This document shows positions 48,561 to 57,889 of a DNA stretch of 64,000 nucleotides, piece by piece. This stretch comes from Billgrantia pellis (GTDB lineage Bacteria; Pseudomonadota; Gammaproteobacteria; Pseudomonadales; Halomonadaceae). The stretch lies in NCBI RefSeq assembly GCF_008297955.1, contig NZ_VTPY01000001.1, positions 248,001-312,000 of the forward strand, written 5' to 3'. Numbering within the stretch: position 1 is the stretch's first letter; every line of letters begins with the position of its first letter. Both the position numbers and the translations under genes were made by a program. A model generated the notes under the pieces. The model did no database searches. It had not been told where the DNA came from and worked only from the letters and a program-made list of their open reading frames with translations.

Positions 48561-49964
48561 ATGGGAAACATCAAGTTCGTGGCGGGTAGTTTCGGAAGCT
48601 TATCGACTACAGACATGCTGAAGGTGGACGCCGTGAAGTACACGACCAAAACTGCCGATGTAGATAGCTTTCGCGGTGGGCTTCGTTATATACATGGGGT
48701 CACCTATGCGCACATTTGTTGGCTGACGCTATTCCTTTACCTCTACCTATTGAGCCCTTATTTCGACTTGCGAGCAGCCGTGCTCCACGGTGGGATGTTG
48801 TCGATTGTTCTATTCCTGGGAGCGCATCCGGCTATAACCTTGAAGGCCATACAGCAAATTCCACTAGTGTCGACTTTTGTCGGCCTTTGCCTCTTTTGTT
48901 TATATAACTTGACCATCTTCATTTTTCATACAGAGGTGTTTGCTACGACCTTTTTGACATACATGATCCAGGTCGCTCTATACATATTGCTAGGTTATGT
49001 GCTGGCTTTGTCATTGATGACTAAGTCGCTTGACATGGACCAAGTATTGACTCTGTGCTTCAAGCTCGTGGTGTTTATCGTGTTCGTCAACTCGTTGATC
49101 ATATTGATAGAATATAATTTTCCGCCATTTCGCAATTTCGTTGAGTCAATGCTTTATCTGCCGGAGAATTCAAACATCGATTACCTGACGAGGGAGTTTC
49201 GTCTTCGAGGGATAGCTTCCGGCGGAGCGGCTAACCTGTCGCTGTTCCATGGTACGGTCTTGATATTGTTACAGGCACTATATATCAAGAAAAAGATAGG
49301 TTTTCTCTATTTTATTACCGCTTCAGTGACCATTTTTACTTCGCTTCTATTTATTGGGCGTACCGGCATTGTGGTGGCAATCATTGGGATTGCATTGTTT
49401 CACATGCTAAATTTTATCCTTTCCAAGGAAAAATTATCACTCCGTCGAATTCTTTTATACGCCTCTATCGCTGGAATCGTCATGGCGGTACCCCCTGTAT
49501 TTGCCATTTTATTTCCTGAAAACGTCCTTTCCTATTCCATAACCTTTTTATATCGAGGCGTAGAGGGAGTTCAGCAAGAAGGCACTACGGCCGCTTTGGC
49601 GAGAATGATCAATATTCCTAACGAGTGGCCTAAGCTCTTGTTTGGAGTGGGCGTGCATAGCGGTGATTTTGACTTAAGAAGAAGCGTGGACCTTGGGTAC
49701 ATGCGCATGTTCACTGCACTGGGCATTCCCGTAGCTATCGCATTTTACGTTTTCGTGGCCTACCTCGGTAAATGTGTCTTAAGCGTCACCCATTACAAGA
49801 GCTTCTGGCTCGTCTTCATGATCATCATGTTCATTGCTGAATACAAGGAGCCTTTTATTTTTAAAGGTTATTCGGCAAGACTCATGTGGATGATTATTGG
49901 AGTGGGACTCTGCTACAGGTTCTCCGGATTGCATGCCTATTATAAAAGGTCTGCCACCGCTTAA
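48561..49964 (+). CDS. O-antigen/exopolysaccharide polymerase, Wzy-like
   Basis: About 468 residues, with ten or more hydrophobic segments and a large periplasmic loop, lying directly after wzc. No sequence motif proves the function. Length, topology, position, and the later RTGIVVAIIGI region (as in Wzy/WaaL proteins) support it. AT-rich. Two starts are possible: ATG 48561 (used here) or ATG 48615, neither with a clear ribosome site. Confidence 0.65.
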   Translation: MGNIKFVAGSFGSLSTTDMLKVDAVKYTTKTADVDSFRGGLRYIHGVTYAHICWLTLFLYLYLLSPYFDLRAAVLHGGMLSIVLFLGAHPAITLKAIQQIPLVSTFVGLCLFCLYNLTIFIFHTEVFATTFLTYMIQVALYILLGYVLALSLMTKSLDMDQVLTLCFKLVVFIVFVNSLIILIEYNFPPFRNFVESMLYLPENSNIDYLTREFRLRGIASGGAANLSLFHGTVLILLQALYIKKKIGFLYFITASVTIFTSLLFIGRTGIVVAIIGIALFHMLNFILSKEKLSLRRILLYASIAGIVMAVPPVFAILFPENVLSYSITFLYRGVEGVQQEGTTAALARMINIPNEWPKLLFGVGVHSGDFDLRRSVDLGYMRMFTALGIPVAIAFYVFVAYLGKCVLSVTHYKSFWLVFMIIMFIAEYKEPFIFKGYSARLMWMIIGVGLCYRFSGLHAYYKRSATA

Positions 49965-50016
49965 CACTGATTGCTTTTCTTGATATCAATCGTTGCATGC
50001 GTATAGGGAGATAATC

Positions 50017-50964
50017 ATGCGCTCGCTCATTTCCATTGTGGTACCTGTATATAACAAAGAAAAATATATTTCTCGAGCGATTGAATCAGCACTGAACCAG
50101 ACATACACGGAGTTCGAGCTGCTTGTCGTCAATGACGCATCCAGTGATCGCAGCATGGACAGGGTGGCAGAATTTCATGATCCAAGAATCCGTGTGCTGC
50201 ACCGTTCGCAACCCGGCCCCGGAGGTTATGCCGCTCGCAATCATGGTATCAGTGAAGCCCGGGGGAAGTGGATCGCTCTGCTCGATGCCGATGATGCCTG
50301 GTTTCCCGAACACCTCGCTCAGTCGATGCGCATTGCCAGTGAGTTTCCGGAAATTCCCATTATCAGCGCCGCTCGTATGAGTGCGGTGGGCGGAATGGAA
50401 AAGCTTGATCCTTTTGCAAAGCGATTTATCTCGCAGGGCCCACAGATTCTTTACTTGTCCGACTACCTTGAGTTCGCTTGCAAAGGGTTGCGGGCCATGG
50501 GGACCAATTCAATGCTTATAAAGCGTGATTCGCTCTATCGAAACTCCATTTTTCCGGAGGGGCGTACCGAGCGGTCAGGCGACCTCTATACTTGGGTTGA
50601 ACTCATAGCAAGAATGAAGCGCATGGTCTGGTCACCTCATGTTGCTTCTATTTCCTATCGCGATGCTTCCTTCGTTTCTCGCAATAGCGTTCCTTCGATG
50701 CAGCTGTTCCATGAAATGGTGGGCGACTTGCAGCCCTATGTCGAAGAAAGAGATATCGGGATTTTAAAAAAATATGCCAATAAAATGATGAAGTACGCTT
50801 GGGTTGAGAAAAAGAAACTCAATTCGACTATGGAGAATTCCGAACTTCGCCGGTCTTTCTATTGGGAGGATGACTTGGCCTTCTGTTTGAAGTGGTCCCT
50901 AATATCGCTGCTGCCGTTTGATCTTCTTGAATCTCTTCACAAACGTTATTCGGTAAGTCAGTGA
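50017..50964 (+). CDS. Glycosyltransferase family 2
   Basis: 315 residues. GT-A fold with ISIVVPVYNKEKYISRAIESAL, VVNDASSDRS and the DxD motif LLDADDAWF (about residues 88-96). The ATG at 50017 follows TAGGGAG; eight extra codons upstream are less likely. It probably transfers a hexose to the lipid-linked repeat. AT-rich toward the C-terminus. Confidence 0.9.
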   Translation: MRSLISIVVPVYNKEKYISRAIESALNQTYTEFELLVVNDASSDRSMDRVAEFHDPRIRVLHRSQPGPGGYAARNHGISEARGKWIALLDADDAWFPEHLAQSMRIASEFPEIPIISAARMSAVGGMEKLDPFAKRFISQGPQILYLSDYLEFACKGLRAMGTNSMLIKRDSLYRNSIFPEGRTERSGDLYTWVELIARMKRMVWSPHVASISYRDASFVSRNSVPSMQLFHEMVGDLQPYVEERDIGILKKYANKMMKYAWVEKKKLNSTMENSELRRSFYWEDDLAFCLKWSLISLLPFDLLESLHKRYSVSQ

Positions 50965-51001
50965 TTGTTGTCTTTAGGCGAATTTTTCTTGCGTGGGGTT
51001 C

Positions 51002-51874
51002 ATGATGAAAACACTTTATCGATTTATTCCCGTTGGTCTTCGAGAAAGAGCAGCCTTCGTGCTACGCGCCGGTTATTATCCTCAGTTCAAGAATCCGGTT
51101 ACCTATAACCAAAAAGTCAATTACCGAAAATTAAATTGGAAGAATTCTCTGTTCGTTACGTGTTCTGACAAAGTTGCCGTCAAGGAATATGTCGCGGAAA
51201 TAATTGGGAAGGAGTACATCATTGAAAGTGTTTTCGTGGGCGATACGATCACGCCAGAGCAAGCCAAGCAGCTACTGGAGGTGTATGGGCCTCTGGTGAT
51301 TAAGGCCAACCACAATTCTGGTCCCGTTCAGTTTCTCGATCCGGCCGACAACGATGAGAGAATTCATCACATCTGCCGCAATATCAATCAGCAGTTGTTG
51401 GAAAACTATGGAAAGATCAAGCAGGAGCCTTGGTACAGCCATATTAAGCCAAAGGTTCTTGTGGAACGTAAGCTTCGTATGGCGGATGGTTCTGATCCGT
51501 ATGATTACAAGTTCCATGTATTTAATGGGCGCGATGGCAAAAAGCAGACGGTAATTCTGCAAATGGATTATGATCGTCATGGTATGTTGCATCGTTCTTT
51601 TTTTAATGAATCGCTCGAATGGTTGCCGTTTTCATGGAAGCAGCCCTGCTTGAAAACCAGTGCTGTTTGTCCCGCCGGATACGACAGGATGCTTGAGATA
51701 GCAAAACTTCTAGCACTTCCTTTTTCACATGCCAGAGTCGATCTTTACAACGTTGATGGCGCTATTTACTTTGGCGAAATAACGTTTGCCCATGCATCGG
51801 GTCGAGGTAGGTTTTCTTCTATTATTTATGACAAATGGATGGGAAAGTTATGGGAGCTGGATCCAGCCGTTTAG
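51002..51874 (+). CDS. TupA-like ATP-grasp protein
   Basis: 290 residues matching the TupA-like ATP-grasp family, named after a protein of teichuronopeptide synthesis. Visible are the N-terminal FKNPVTYNQKVNYRKL, a VVIKANHNSG-type ATP-grasp strand (PLVIKANHNSGPVQF), KVLVERKLRMADG, DYKFHVFNG, and SHARVDLYNVDGAIYFGEITF, whose late Asp/Glu would bind magnesium. Likely attaches an amino acid or a related acid to a sugar of the polysaccharide. Starts at ATG 51002 or 51005. Confidence 0.8.
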   Translation: MMKTLYRFIPVGLRERAAFVLRAGYYPQFKNPVTYNQKVNYRKLNWKNSLFVTCSDKVAVKEYVAEIIGKEYIIESVFVGDTITPEQAKQLLEVYGPLVIKANHNSGPVQFLDPADNDERIHHICRNINQQLLENYGKIKQEPWYSHIKPKVLVERKLRMADGSDPYDYKFHVFNGRDGKKQTVILQMDYDRHGMLHRSFFNESLEWLPFSWKQPCLKTSAVCPAGYDRMLEIAKLLALPFSHARVDLYNVDGAIYFGEITFAHASGRGRFSSIIYDKWMGKLWELDPAV

Positions 51875-51915
51875 TCATGGGGGTTCCATTTACGACATGA
51901 AGGTAAGGTCCACTC

Positions 51916-53061
51916 ATGCATATTCTACATGTTATTACGAGCCTGTACCCTGGCGGTGCACAATCGGCTTTGTGCCGACTATGCATGGGCGACAAGAATA
52001 ACAAGCATACCGTCGTCGCCATGATTGGGGGTGGAGATCTAGAGAGGAGACTCGAAGAGCAGGGCATCGTTGTCGAAACGCTGGGATTCACTCGCCGGGA
52101 TGGACTATTCAAAGGCTTTGTGACGCTTTGGAGACTACTAAGATCTTATCGCCCTGATCTCGTGCAAACCTGGATGTACCATCCGGACCTTATTGGTGGA
52201 ATTTGCGCACGTCTTGCGGGGATTCGCCATGTCTGTTGGGGAATCCGCCATACCGAACTGGAATCGGGGAAGAGCTCACGCTCTTCAATATTGACTGCTC
52301 GTCTTTGCGCTTCGTTGTCCGGGACGGTTCCCGCCAGGATCGTCTGCTGTGCACGCGAAGCGGCACGAGTGCATGAGACACTTGGATACCGATCCGACAA
52401 GATGGTCGTGATTCCAAACGGTTTCGATCTTTCTGACTTTTATCCCTACGCAGAGCGCAAGGAATGCCGTCGCACCTTTCTATCTGATGACGAGTTGCAT
52501 TTGCCCATCCTGGGAATGGTAGGCCGCTTCAATGCCCAGAAAGATCATATAAATCTTCTCAGAGCTTTGGCTGAACTTGAGTCGCGCGGTGTGGATTTTC
52601 GCTGCCTACTGGTGGGGGCCGATCTCGTTGCCGATAACGGCACGCTTGCTGCATGGATTGATGAGCTCGGTCTTCGGGGAAAAGTCAAATTGCTGGGATT
52701 GCGGTCGGATATCCCGGTGGTCATGAACAGTCTCGATCTTCATGTTCTCTCGAGTTCCTTTGGCGAAGCCTTCCCCAACGTAATTGCCGAGGCGATGGCT
52801 TGTGGGACTCCCTGTATCGGTACGGACGTGGGAGATACGTCATTGATCATCGGAAAATGGGGGTGGGTTGTTCCTCCCCGAGATTCTCTGCGGCTTGCCG
52901 ATGCCATTCATGAAGCCATCAAGGAACGCGCAAGCTCCCCATCACATTGGGCCCAGCGTCGCTGTTCCGCAGCGGAGCATATAAGAAAACATTTCACTAT
53001 CGACCGCATGGTGGCCGCTTTCGATAACGTATGGTCAGACTGCATGGAGGCGAGAAAATAA
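51916..53061 (+). CDS. Glycosyltransferase family 4
   Basis: 381 residues. GT-B fold: N-terminal MHILHVITSLYPGGAQSAL, C-terminal NDP-sugar site around VIPNGFDLSDFYP, LGMVGRFNAQKDH and SFGEAFPNVIAEAMACGTPCI, with the E-x7-E motif. Sugar unknown. It ends one base before the next GT4 gene, so the two are co-translated. Confidence 0.91.
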   Translation: MHILHVITSLYPGGAQSALCRLCMGDKNNKHTVVAMIGGGDLERRLEEQGIVVETLGFTRRDGLFKGFVTLWRLLRSYRPDLVQTWMYHPDLIGGICARLAGIRHVCWGIRHTELESGKSSRSSILTARLCASLSGTVPARIVCCAREAARVHETLGYRSDKMVVIPNGFDLSDFYPYAERKECRRTFLSDDELHLPILGMVGRFNAQKDHINLLRALAELESRGVDFRCLLVGADLVADNGTLAAWIDELGLRGKVKLLGLRSDIPVVMNSLDLHVLSSSFGEAFPNVIAEAMACGTPCIGTDVGDTSLIIGKWGWVVPPRDSLRLADAIHEAIKERASSPSHWAQRRCSAAEHIRKHFTIDRMVAAFDNVWSDCMEARK

Positions 53062-53062
53062 T

Positions 53063-54232
53063 ATGAAGTTTCTTATCGTTGCCGGCGCACCGGGATCGCT
53101 GATCAATTTTCGCGGCCAGCTCATCACGGATCTGATCAGTAGCGGACTCGAAGTACACGCTGCCGCACCGGATCTCAGCAATGACGGCCTGACTCGTATG
53201 AAACTCGAGAAAATGGGGGCAAGAGTACATGATGTTTATCTTAGTCGCACCGGTATAAATCCTTTTCACGATATGCGCACGTTGGTTGAACTCGTACGTC
53301 TCATGTGGGCCATAAGGCCTGACTATGTAATGGGTTATACGATTAAACCCGTTATATTTGGTATTTTTGCTGCTGTTCTGACACGCTGCCCCCGGCGTTT
53401 TGCTCTGATTACGGGGTTGGGCTATTGCTTCTCCAGTTATGGGCAAACCGCTAAAACACGCTTCATTGGCACTATTGCCGCCAATCTCTACCGGCACTCG
53501 TTGCGTTTTGCCAACAAGGTTTTTTTTCAGAACCCTGATGACCAGGCCTTATTTCGCGATCGGAACATAATCAATGGAACCGTCCCGTCCGTGGTCGTCA
53601 ACGGATCCGGCGTTGATATCGATCACTTCATGCCGCGTGCCTACCCTCGGCAAGTCGTGTTTCTTCTGATTGCTCGACTACTGGTTGATAAGGGGATTCG
53701 CGAATACGCCGAGGCGGCCTATCGCCTCAAGACCGAATACCCCGATACTATTTTCACGTTGGTCGGCGATCTCGATAGCAATCCCAATTCCATTAGCGCT
53801 CAGGAGCTCGATCGCTGGGTGCAGGATGGTGTCATCCAGTATCTAGGTAAGCTGGATGACGTGCGCGACGCACTGGGTAACGCCAGCGTCTTCGTGCTGC
53901 CTTCCTTCTACCGCGAGGGAATCCCCAGAACGATCCTCGAAGCCCTATCAATGGGGCGTCCCATCATTACCACGGATACTCCTGGCTGTCGCGAGACGGT
54001 CATCGATGGGGAAAACGGCTACCTGGTGCCACCCCGGAATGCCACGGAGCTGGCGAACGCCATGCGCGCCTTCATTCAGTCGCCGCAGCTTATCGCCACC
54101 ATGGGGGAGCGCTCACGGGAGCAGGCACTACGAAAATACGACGTATGCAAGGTCAACGCGGTCATGCTCAAGGAGATGGGGATTTCATGCTCAAACGTCT
54201 CTTCGATATCGGTGTTGCCGCGGTCCTGTTGA
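53063..54232 (+). CDS. Glycosyltransferase family 4 (PglA-like)
   Basis: 389 residues. Opening FLIVAGAPGSLINFRGQLI and VMGYTIKPVIFGIFAA match the PglA/WbpL-partner GT4 subgroup, which adds the second sugar to an undecaprenyl-diphosphate-linked amino sugar. The donor site is EGIPRTILEALSMGRPIITTD. The 3' end overlaps the phosphoglycosyl transferase start by 46 bases, a strong sign of coupled expression. Confidence 0.88.
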   Translation: MKFLIVAGAPGSLINFRGQLITDLISSGLEVHAAAPDLSNDGLTRMKLEKMGARVHDVYLSRTGINPFHDMRTLVELVRLMWAIRPDYVMGYTIKPVIFGIFAAVLTRCPRRFALITGLGYCFSSYGQTAKTRFIGTIAANLYRHSLRFANKVFFQNPDDQALFRDRNIINGTVPSVVVNGSGVDIDHFMPRAYPRQVVFLLIARLLVDKGIREYAEAAYRLKTEYPDTIFTLVGDLDSNPNSISAQELDRWVQDGVIQYLGKLDDVRDALGNASVFVLPSFYREGIPRTILEALSMGRPIITTDTPGCRETVIDGENGYLVPPRNATELANAMRAFIQSPQLIATMGERSREQALRKYDVCKVNAVMLKEMGISCSNVSSISVLPRSC

Positions 54233-54807
54233 CCGTCCTGTCGCCACTCATGCTCGCGATTGCCGCCTTGGTTAGATACAAGCTCGGCGCTCCCGTGCTG
54301 TTCAGTCAAGAGCGTCCTGGCCTGCTAGGGCGACCCTTTCGGATGTTCAAGTTCCGCACCATGCTCGATACGCGCGATATCGCTGGCGAGTTACTGCCCT
54401 CGGATAGGCGATTGACTCGTTTTGGCAAGACACTGCGTGCGACGAGTCTGGACGAGTTACCGGAGCTCTGGAACGTGCTCAAGGGTGAGATGAGCCTGGT
54501 CGGGCCCCGGCCGCTCCTCATGGAATATCTTCCGCTTTACAGTCCGGGCCAGTACCGTCGGCATGAGGTACGCCCGGGCATAACCGGCTGGGCTCAGGTC
54601 AACGGTCGGAACCGTCTGAGCTGGGAGGAAAAGTTCCGTCTCGACGTATGGTATGTCGAGCATCACTCGATGTGGCTGGATATCAAGATTCTCCTCCTGA
54701 CCGTGGCCAAGGTATTGGCTCGTGACGGTATCTCCGCCAGAAGCCATGAGATCACCCCGCGCTTCAGCGGCTCTTGCGATGCCCGGTCATCGGAAAGAAA
54801 CCCATGA
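54187..54807 (+). CDS. Undecaprenyl-phosphate phosphoglycosyl transferase, PglC-type
   Basis: 206-residue monotopic phosphoglycosyl transferase: a reentrant N-terminal helix ([20 protein letters not shown]), basic and acidic catalytic pair in [46 protein letters not shown], and [14 protein letters not shown]. It moves a sugar-1-phosphate to undecaprenyl phosphate and starts the repeat unit. The small size matches PglC rather than WcaJ. Starts inside the preceding GT4 gene at ATG 54187. Confidence 0.92.
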   Translation: MLKRLFDIGVAAVLLTVLSPLMLAIAALVRYKLGAPVLFSQERPGLLGRPFRMFKFRTMLDTRDIAGELLPSDRRLTRFGKTLRATSLDELPELWNVLKGEMSLVGPRPLLMEYLPLYSPGQYRRHEVRPGITGWAQVNGRNRLSWEEKFRLDVWYVEHHSMWLDIKILLLTVAKVLARDGISARSHEITPRFSGSCDARSSERNP

Positions 54808-55772
54808 TGCGGTGCAACGTTCTCCTCCTCTCGGCAGGGCGTCGCGTCGAGTTGCTGGCGTCCTTCCGCAAGTCGCTGAGCCTTCATCTACCGCTGGCCA
54901 AGGTGCTCGCGGCTGATACCGCGTCTCGCTACTCTGCGGCCTGCCAAGTGGCGGATGCTTGCTTCGACTTACCACGAGTGTCCGATCCTGGTTATATCGA
55001 CGCCTTACTGGCGCTGTGTCGGGAGCAGCAGATTGGGCTGGTCGTCCCAACGATCGATACCGAACTCATGGCCCTCTCACGGTACCGATACCGTTTTCTT
55101 GAGGAATCGAGCCAACCTGTGATCTCGGATGCCAGGCTGATTGCGTATTGCCGGGACAAGCGACTCACCGTCAAGGTGTTCAAGTCGATCGGGATCGATA
55201 CGCCTGAGGTCTACCCACGTCACGCCCTGGCCTTCCCTTGCTTCTGCAAGCCGTACGATGGCAGCAGCGGCGAGGGCGCCTTCCTTGTTACCGGACCCGA
55301 TCGCCTCAGCCGCTCCATGCTCAATGACGAGCGAAACATTTTCATGGAGTCGATCGGCGACGACTACGACGAGTATACCGTTGACGCTTACTACGACCGG
55401 CATGGCTGTATGCGATGCCTCGTGCCGAGGCAGCGACTCGAGGTTCGAGGCGGTGAAGTCAGCAAGGGAATCACCCGCAGGGGATACGTGTACGACTATC
55501 TTGCCAGGCGGCTCAAGCGACTGAACGGCGCTCGCGGTTGCATCACCGTGCAGCTCTTCTACCAGCCCGTGACTCGATGCATCAAGGCATTCGAAATCAA
55601 CCCTCGCTTCGGAGGCGGTTTTCCGCTGGCCGATGCCGCAGGAGCCCATTACCCCGATTGGCTGATTCGCGAATATCTCCTGGGGCAAGCGATCGAGAAC
55701 TTCGATCGCTGGCAGCAAGACCTCTTGATGCTTCGTTATGACGCCAAGGTATTGGTGCAGCTCGACAGGTAG
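54804..55772 (+). CDS. ATP-grasp enzyme of carbamoyl-phosphate-synthase type
   Basis: 322 residues. The N-terminal NVLLLSAGRRVELLASF and VVPTIDTELMALS match PylC/CarB-like ATP-grasp ligases. Later FCKPYDGSSGEGAFLV is the ATP lid, and AFEINPRFGGGFPLADAAG holds the metal-binding E-x-N. It lies exactly between the PglC-like transferase and the aminotransferase, where an N-acetyltransferase is usual in bacillosamine loci, and starts on the overlap ATGA. May acylate an amino sugar with an amino acid. Substrate not known. Confidence 0.82.
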   Translation: MMRCNVLLLSAGRRVELLASFRKSLSLHLPLAKVLAADTASRYSAACQVADACFDLPRVSDPGYIDALLALCREQQIGLVVPTIDTELMALSRYRYRFLEESSQPVISDARLIAYCRDKRLTVKVFKSIGIDTPEVYPRHALAFPCFCKPYDGSSGEGAFLVTGPDRLSRSMLNDERNIFMESIGDDYDEYTVDAYYDRHGCMRCLVPRQRLEVRGGEVSKGITRRGYVYDYLARRLKRLNGARGCITVQLFYQPVTRCIKAFEINPRFGGGFPLADAAGAHYPDWLIREYLLGQAIENFDRWQQDLLMLRYDAKVLVQLDR

Positions 55773-55812
55773 CCGACTTCCGTCGGCATTCATAAAAGAA
55801 GGGGCATTTCTT

Positions 55813-56985
55813 ATGTTGAAGACCCGTTTTTCCCCGTGGCCCTCCTTCACCCTGGAAGAAGCCAAAGCGGTCGAGCAGGTACTGCTGTCCAACAAGGTCA
55901 ACTACTGGACCGGTGACGAAGGGCGGCTATTCGAGCAGGAGTTTGCCATGGCATCTGGCTGCGAGTACGCCATCGCGGTCAGCAATGGCACGGTCGCCCT
56001 TGAACTGGCGCTGCGTGGGCTGGGCATCGGCCCTGGTGACGAAGTCATCGTGACTTCCCGCACCTTCATGGCTTCTGCTTCCTGCATCGTTGCCGTGGGA
56101 GCGACGCCGGTCTTTGCCGACGTCGATCGCGATTCCCAGAACATCACACTCGCCACCGTTGCGGCCAAGATCACCCCGCACACACGGGCCATCATTGCGG
56201 TTCACCTGGCGGGGTGGCCTTGCGACATGGATGGCCTCATGGCACTGGCGCGCAACGGCATCGAGGTGATCGAGGACTGTGCACAGGCCCACGGAGCGCG
56301 CTATCGGGGCCGCGGTGTCGGCTCCATCGCGAAGGTTGGCTGCTGGTCCTTCTGTCAGGACAAGATCATGACGACGGGGGGGGAGGGGGGAATGGTCACG
56401 ACCAACGACCCTGACCTCTGGCGGCACATGTGGTCCTACAAGGATCATGGCAAAAGCTGGGATGCCGTATACCAGGAACGGCATTCGCCCGGCTTTCGCT
56501 GGCTACATCACCACTTCGGCACGAACTGGCGTCTCACCGAGATGCAGGCGGCCATCGGCAGGCTTCAGCTGCGGCGTTTGGCGGAATGGTCGGAGAAGCG
56601 CCGACACAATGCACAACGCATCTGGGATACCGCCCGGCAGTGTTCGGGGTTGCGGGTGCCGACGCCTCCCGAGTACATTCAGCATGCTGCCTACAAATGT
56701 TACGTATTCGTCGAACCGGAGGCGCTGACGGAGGGCTGGGATCGGAATCGCATCATGGATGAGATCGTGTCCCGCGGTGTGCCTTGCTACAGCGGCTCCT
56801 GTTCCGAGATTTATCTGGAAAAGGCCTTTGACGGAACCGGTTGGCAACCGCCGGAGGGGTTGCCGGTGGCGAGGGAGCTGGGTCAGACCAGCCTGATGTT
56901 TCTCTGTCATCCCACGCTCACCAAGGCGGAGATGGATCTCACTTGCCGGGTACTGTCCGAGGTCATGTCGCTTGCCGTTGATTGA
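55813..56985 (+). CDS. DegT/DnrJ/EryC1 family sugar aminotransferase
   Basis: 390-residue PLP enzyme. SNGTVALELALRGLGIGPGDEVI, VIEDCAQAHGARYRG and the PLP lysine in CQDKIMTTGGEGG are clear. Converts the 4-keto group of an NDP-sugar to an amine, probably the product of the WbpM/PglF-like dehydratase opposite. The ATG at 55813 gives the standard MLKTRFSPWPSF start; earlier codons overlap the ATP-grasp gene and are less likely. Confidence 0.92.
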   Translation: MLKTRFSPWPSFTLEEAKAVEQVLLSNKVNYWTGDEGRLFEQEFAMASGCEYAIAVSNGTVALELALRGLGIGPGDEVIVTSRTFMASASCIVAVGATPVFADVDRDSQNITLATVAAKITPHTRAIIAVHLAGWPCDMDGLMALARNGIEVIEDCAQAHGARYRGRGVGSIAKVGCWSFCQDKIMTTGGEGGMVTTNDPDLWRHMWSYKDHGKSWDAVYQERHSPGFRWLHHHFGTNWRLTEMQAAIGRLQLRRLAEWSEKRRHNAQRIWDTARQCSGLRVPTPPEYIQHAAYKCYVFVEPEALTEGWDRNRIMDEIVSRGVPCYSGSCSEIYLEKAFDGTGWQPPEGLPVARELGQTSLMFLCHPTLTKAEMDLTCRVLSEVMSLAVD

Positions 56986-57023
56986 ATTGGCAGCGCCCTT
57001 CGCTCTTCGCTTACAGGAGCTCC

Positions 57024-57788
57024 ATGTTCTCCACTCTGAAGGAACTGATTGCTGTCTATGCGATGCCATTACCCCTCTTTCTCAGCCTTCTTGGCCTCGC
57101 CGCACTGCTGTTCTTCAGTGGCCGGCGGCGAGTGGGGCTTGGTACGGGAGTGGTGGCTACGGTCATGCTACTGTTGGCGGCCTGGAGTCCTCTGGCCGAT
57201 CGGTTATTGGTCCCCCTCGAAAGTCGTTACCCGCCGTTGCGGATATCAAGTAGCGAAACGCGGGTGGAAACTATCGTAGTGCTGGGAGGAGGCTGGCAAC
57301 CTGAGCGAGGGGGCTCCAGCCTGTCGCGCCTTAACGAAAGTTCACTCTATCGGCTAACCGAGGGGTTGAAGCTGCTGCAGGAATTTCCCCAGGCCCGCTT
57401 GGTGGTCAGCGGAGGCAGTCGGGTAGAGGGCTTGCCCCCTGTGGCGGAAGCTTATGCCGCGGCCGCCAACGAGCTTGGCGTATCTTCCGAGAGGCTGGTG
57501 GTTGTCGATTGGCCTACCGACACCGCAAGTGAAGCCCAGGCGGTACGCGACCTGCTCGATCGAGACAGTCGACTTTTGCTGGTCACTTCCGCCTCCCATA
57601 TGCCCAGGGCCATGGCCCATTTTCGAGCCGTAGGTCTCGATCCCGTGGCGGCCCCAACCCATCGGCTGGTCAATCCCGGGATGGCATGGAACCTGGCTTA
57701 CTGGCTGCCTACCAGTCAGGCGCTCAACAAGACCGAGCGGGCGCTCCATGAATACATGGGGCTGGCCGCATTGGCATGGGAGTACTGA
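57024..57788 (+). CDS. ElyC/SanA-type DUF218 membrane protein
   Basis: 254 residues with two N-terminal membrane helices and a DUF218 domain (ETIVVLGGGWQPERGG, LVVSGGS, DTASEAQAVRDLL, LLVTSASHMPRAM). E. coli ElyC affects undecaprenyl phosphate handling in cell-envelope synthesis. Its position at the end of the polysaccharide genes fits a role in carrier-lipid metabolism. GGAGCTCC precedes ATG 57024. Convergent with the dehydratase gene. Confidence 0.85.
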   Translation: MFSTLKELIAVYAMPLPLFLSLLGLAALLFFSGRRRVGLGTGVVATVMLLLAAWSPLADRLLVPLESRYPPLRISSSETRVETIVVLGGGWQPERGGSSLSRLNESSLYRLTEGLKLLQEFPQARLVVSGGSRVEGLPPVAEAYAAAANELGVSSERLVVVDWPTDTASEAQAVRDLLDRDSRLLLVTSASHMPRAMAHFRAVGLDPVAAPTHRLVNPGMAWNLAYWLPTSQALNKTERALHEYMGLAALAWEY

Positions 57789-57889
57789 AGGGAACCGCCA
57801 CGTCTCGCCATGCCTGCCATTCCGACGGGGCAAACTGGGCGCGAGCCGCCCTCTGCGCCTGGCCTACCCCCGCCCAGGAGGAGCTCCCT

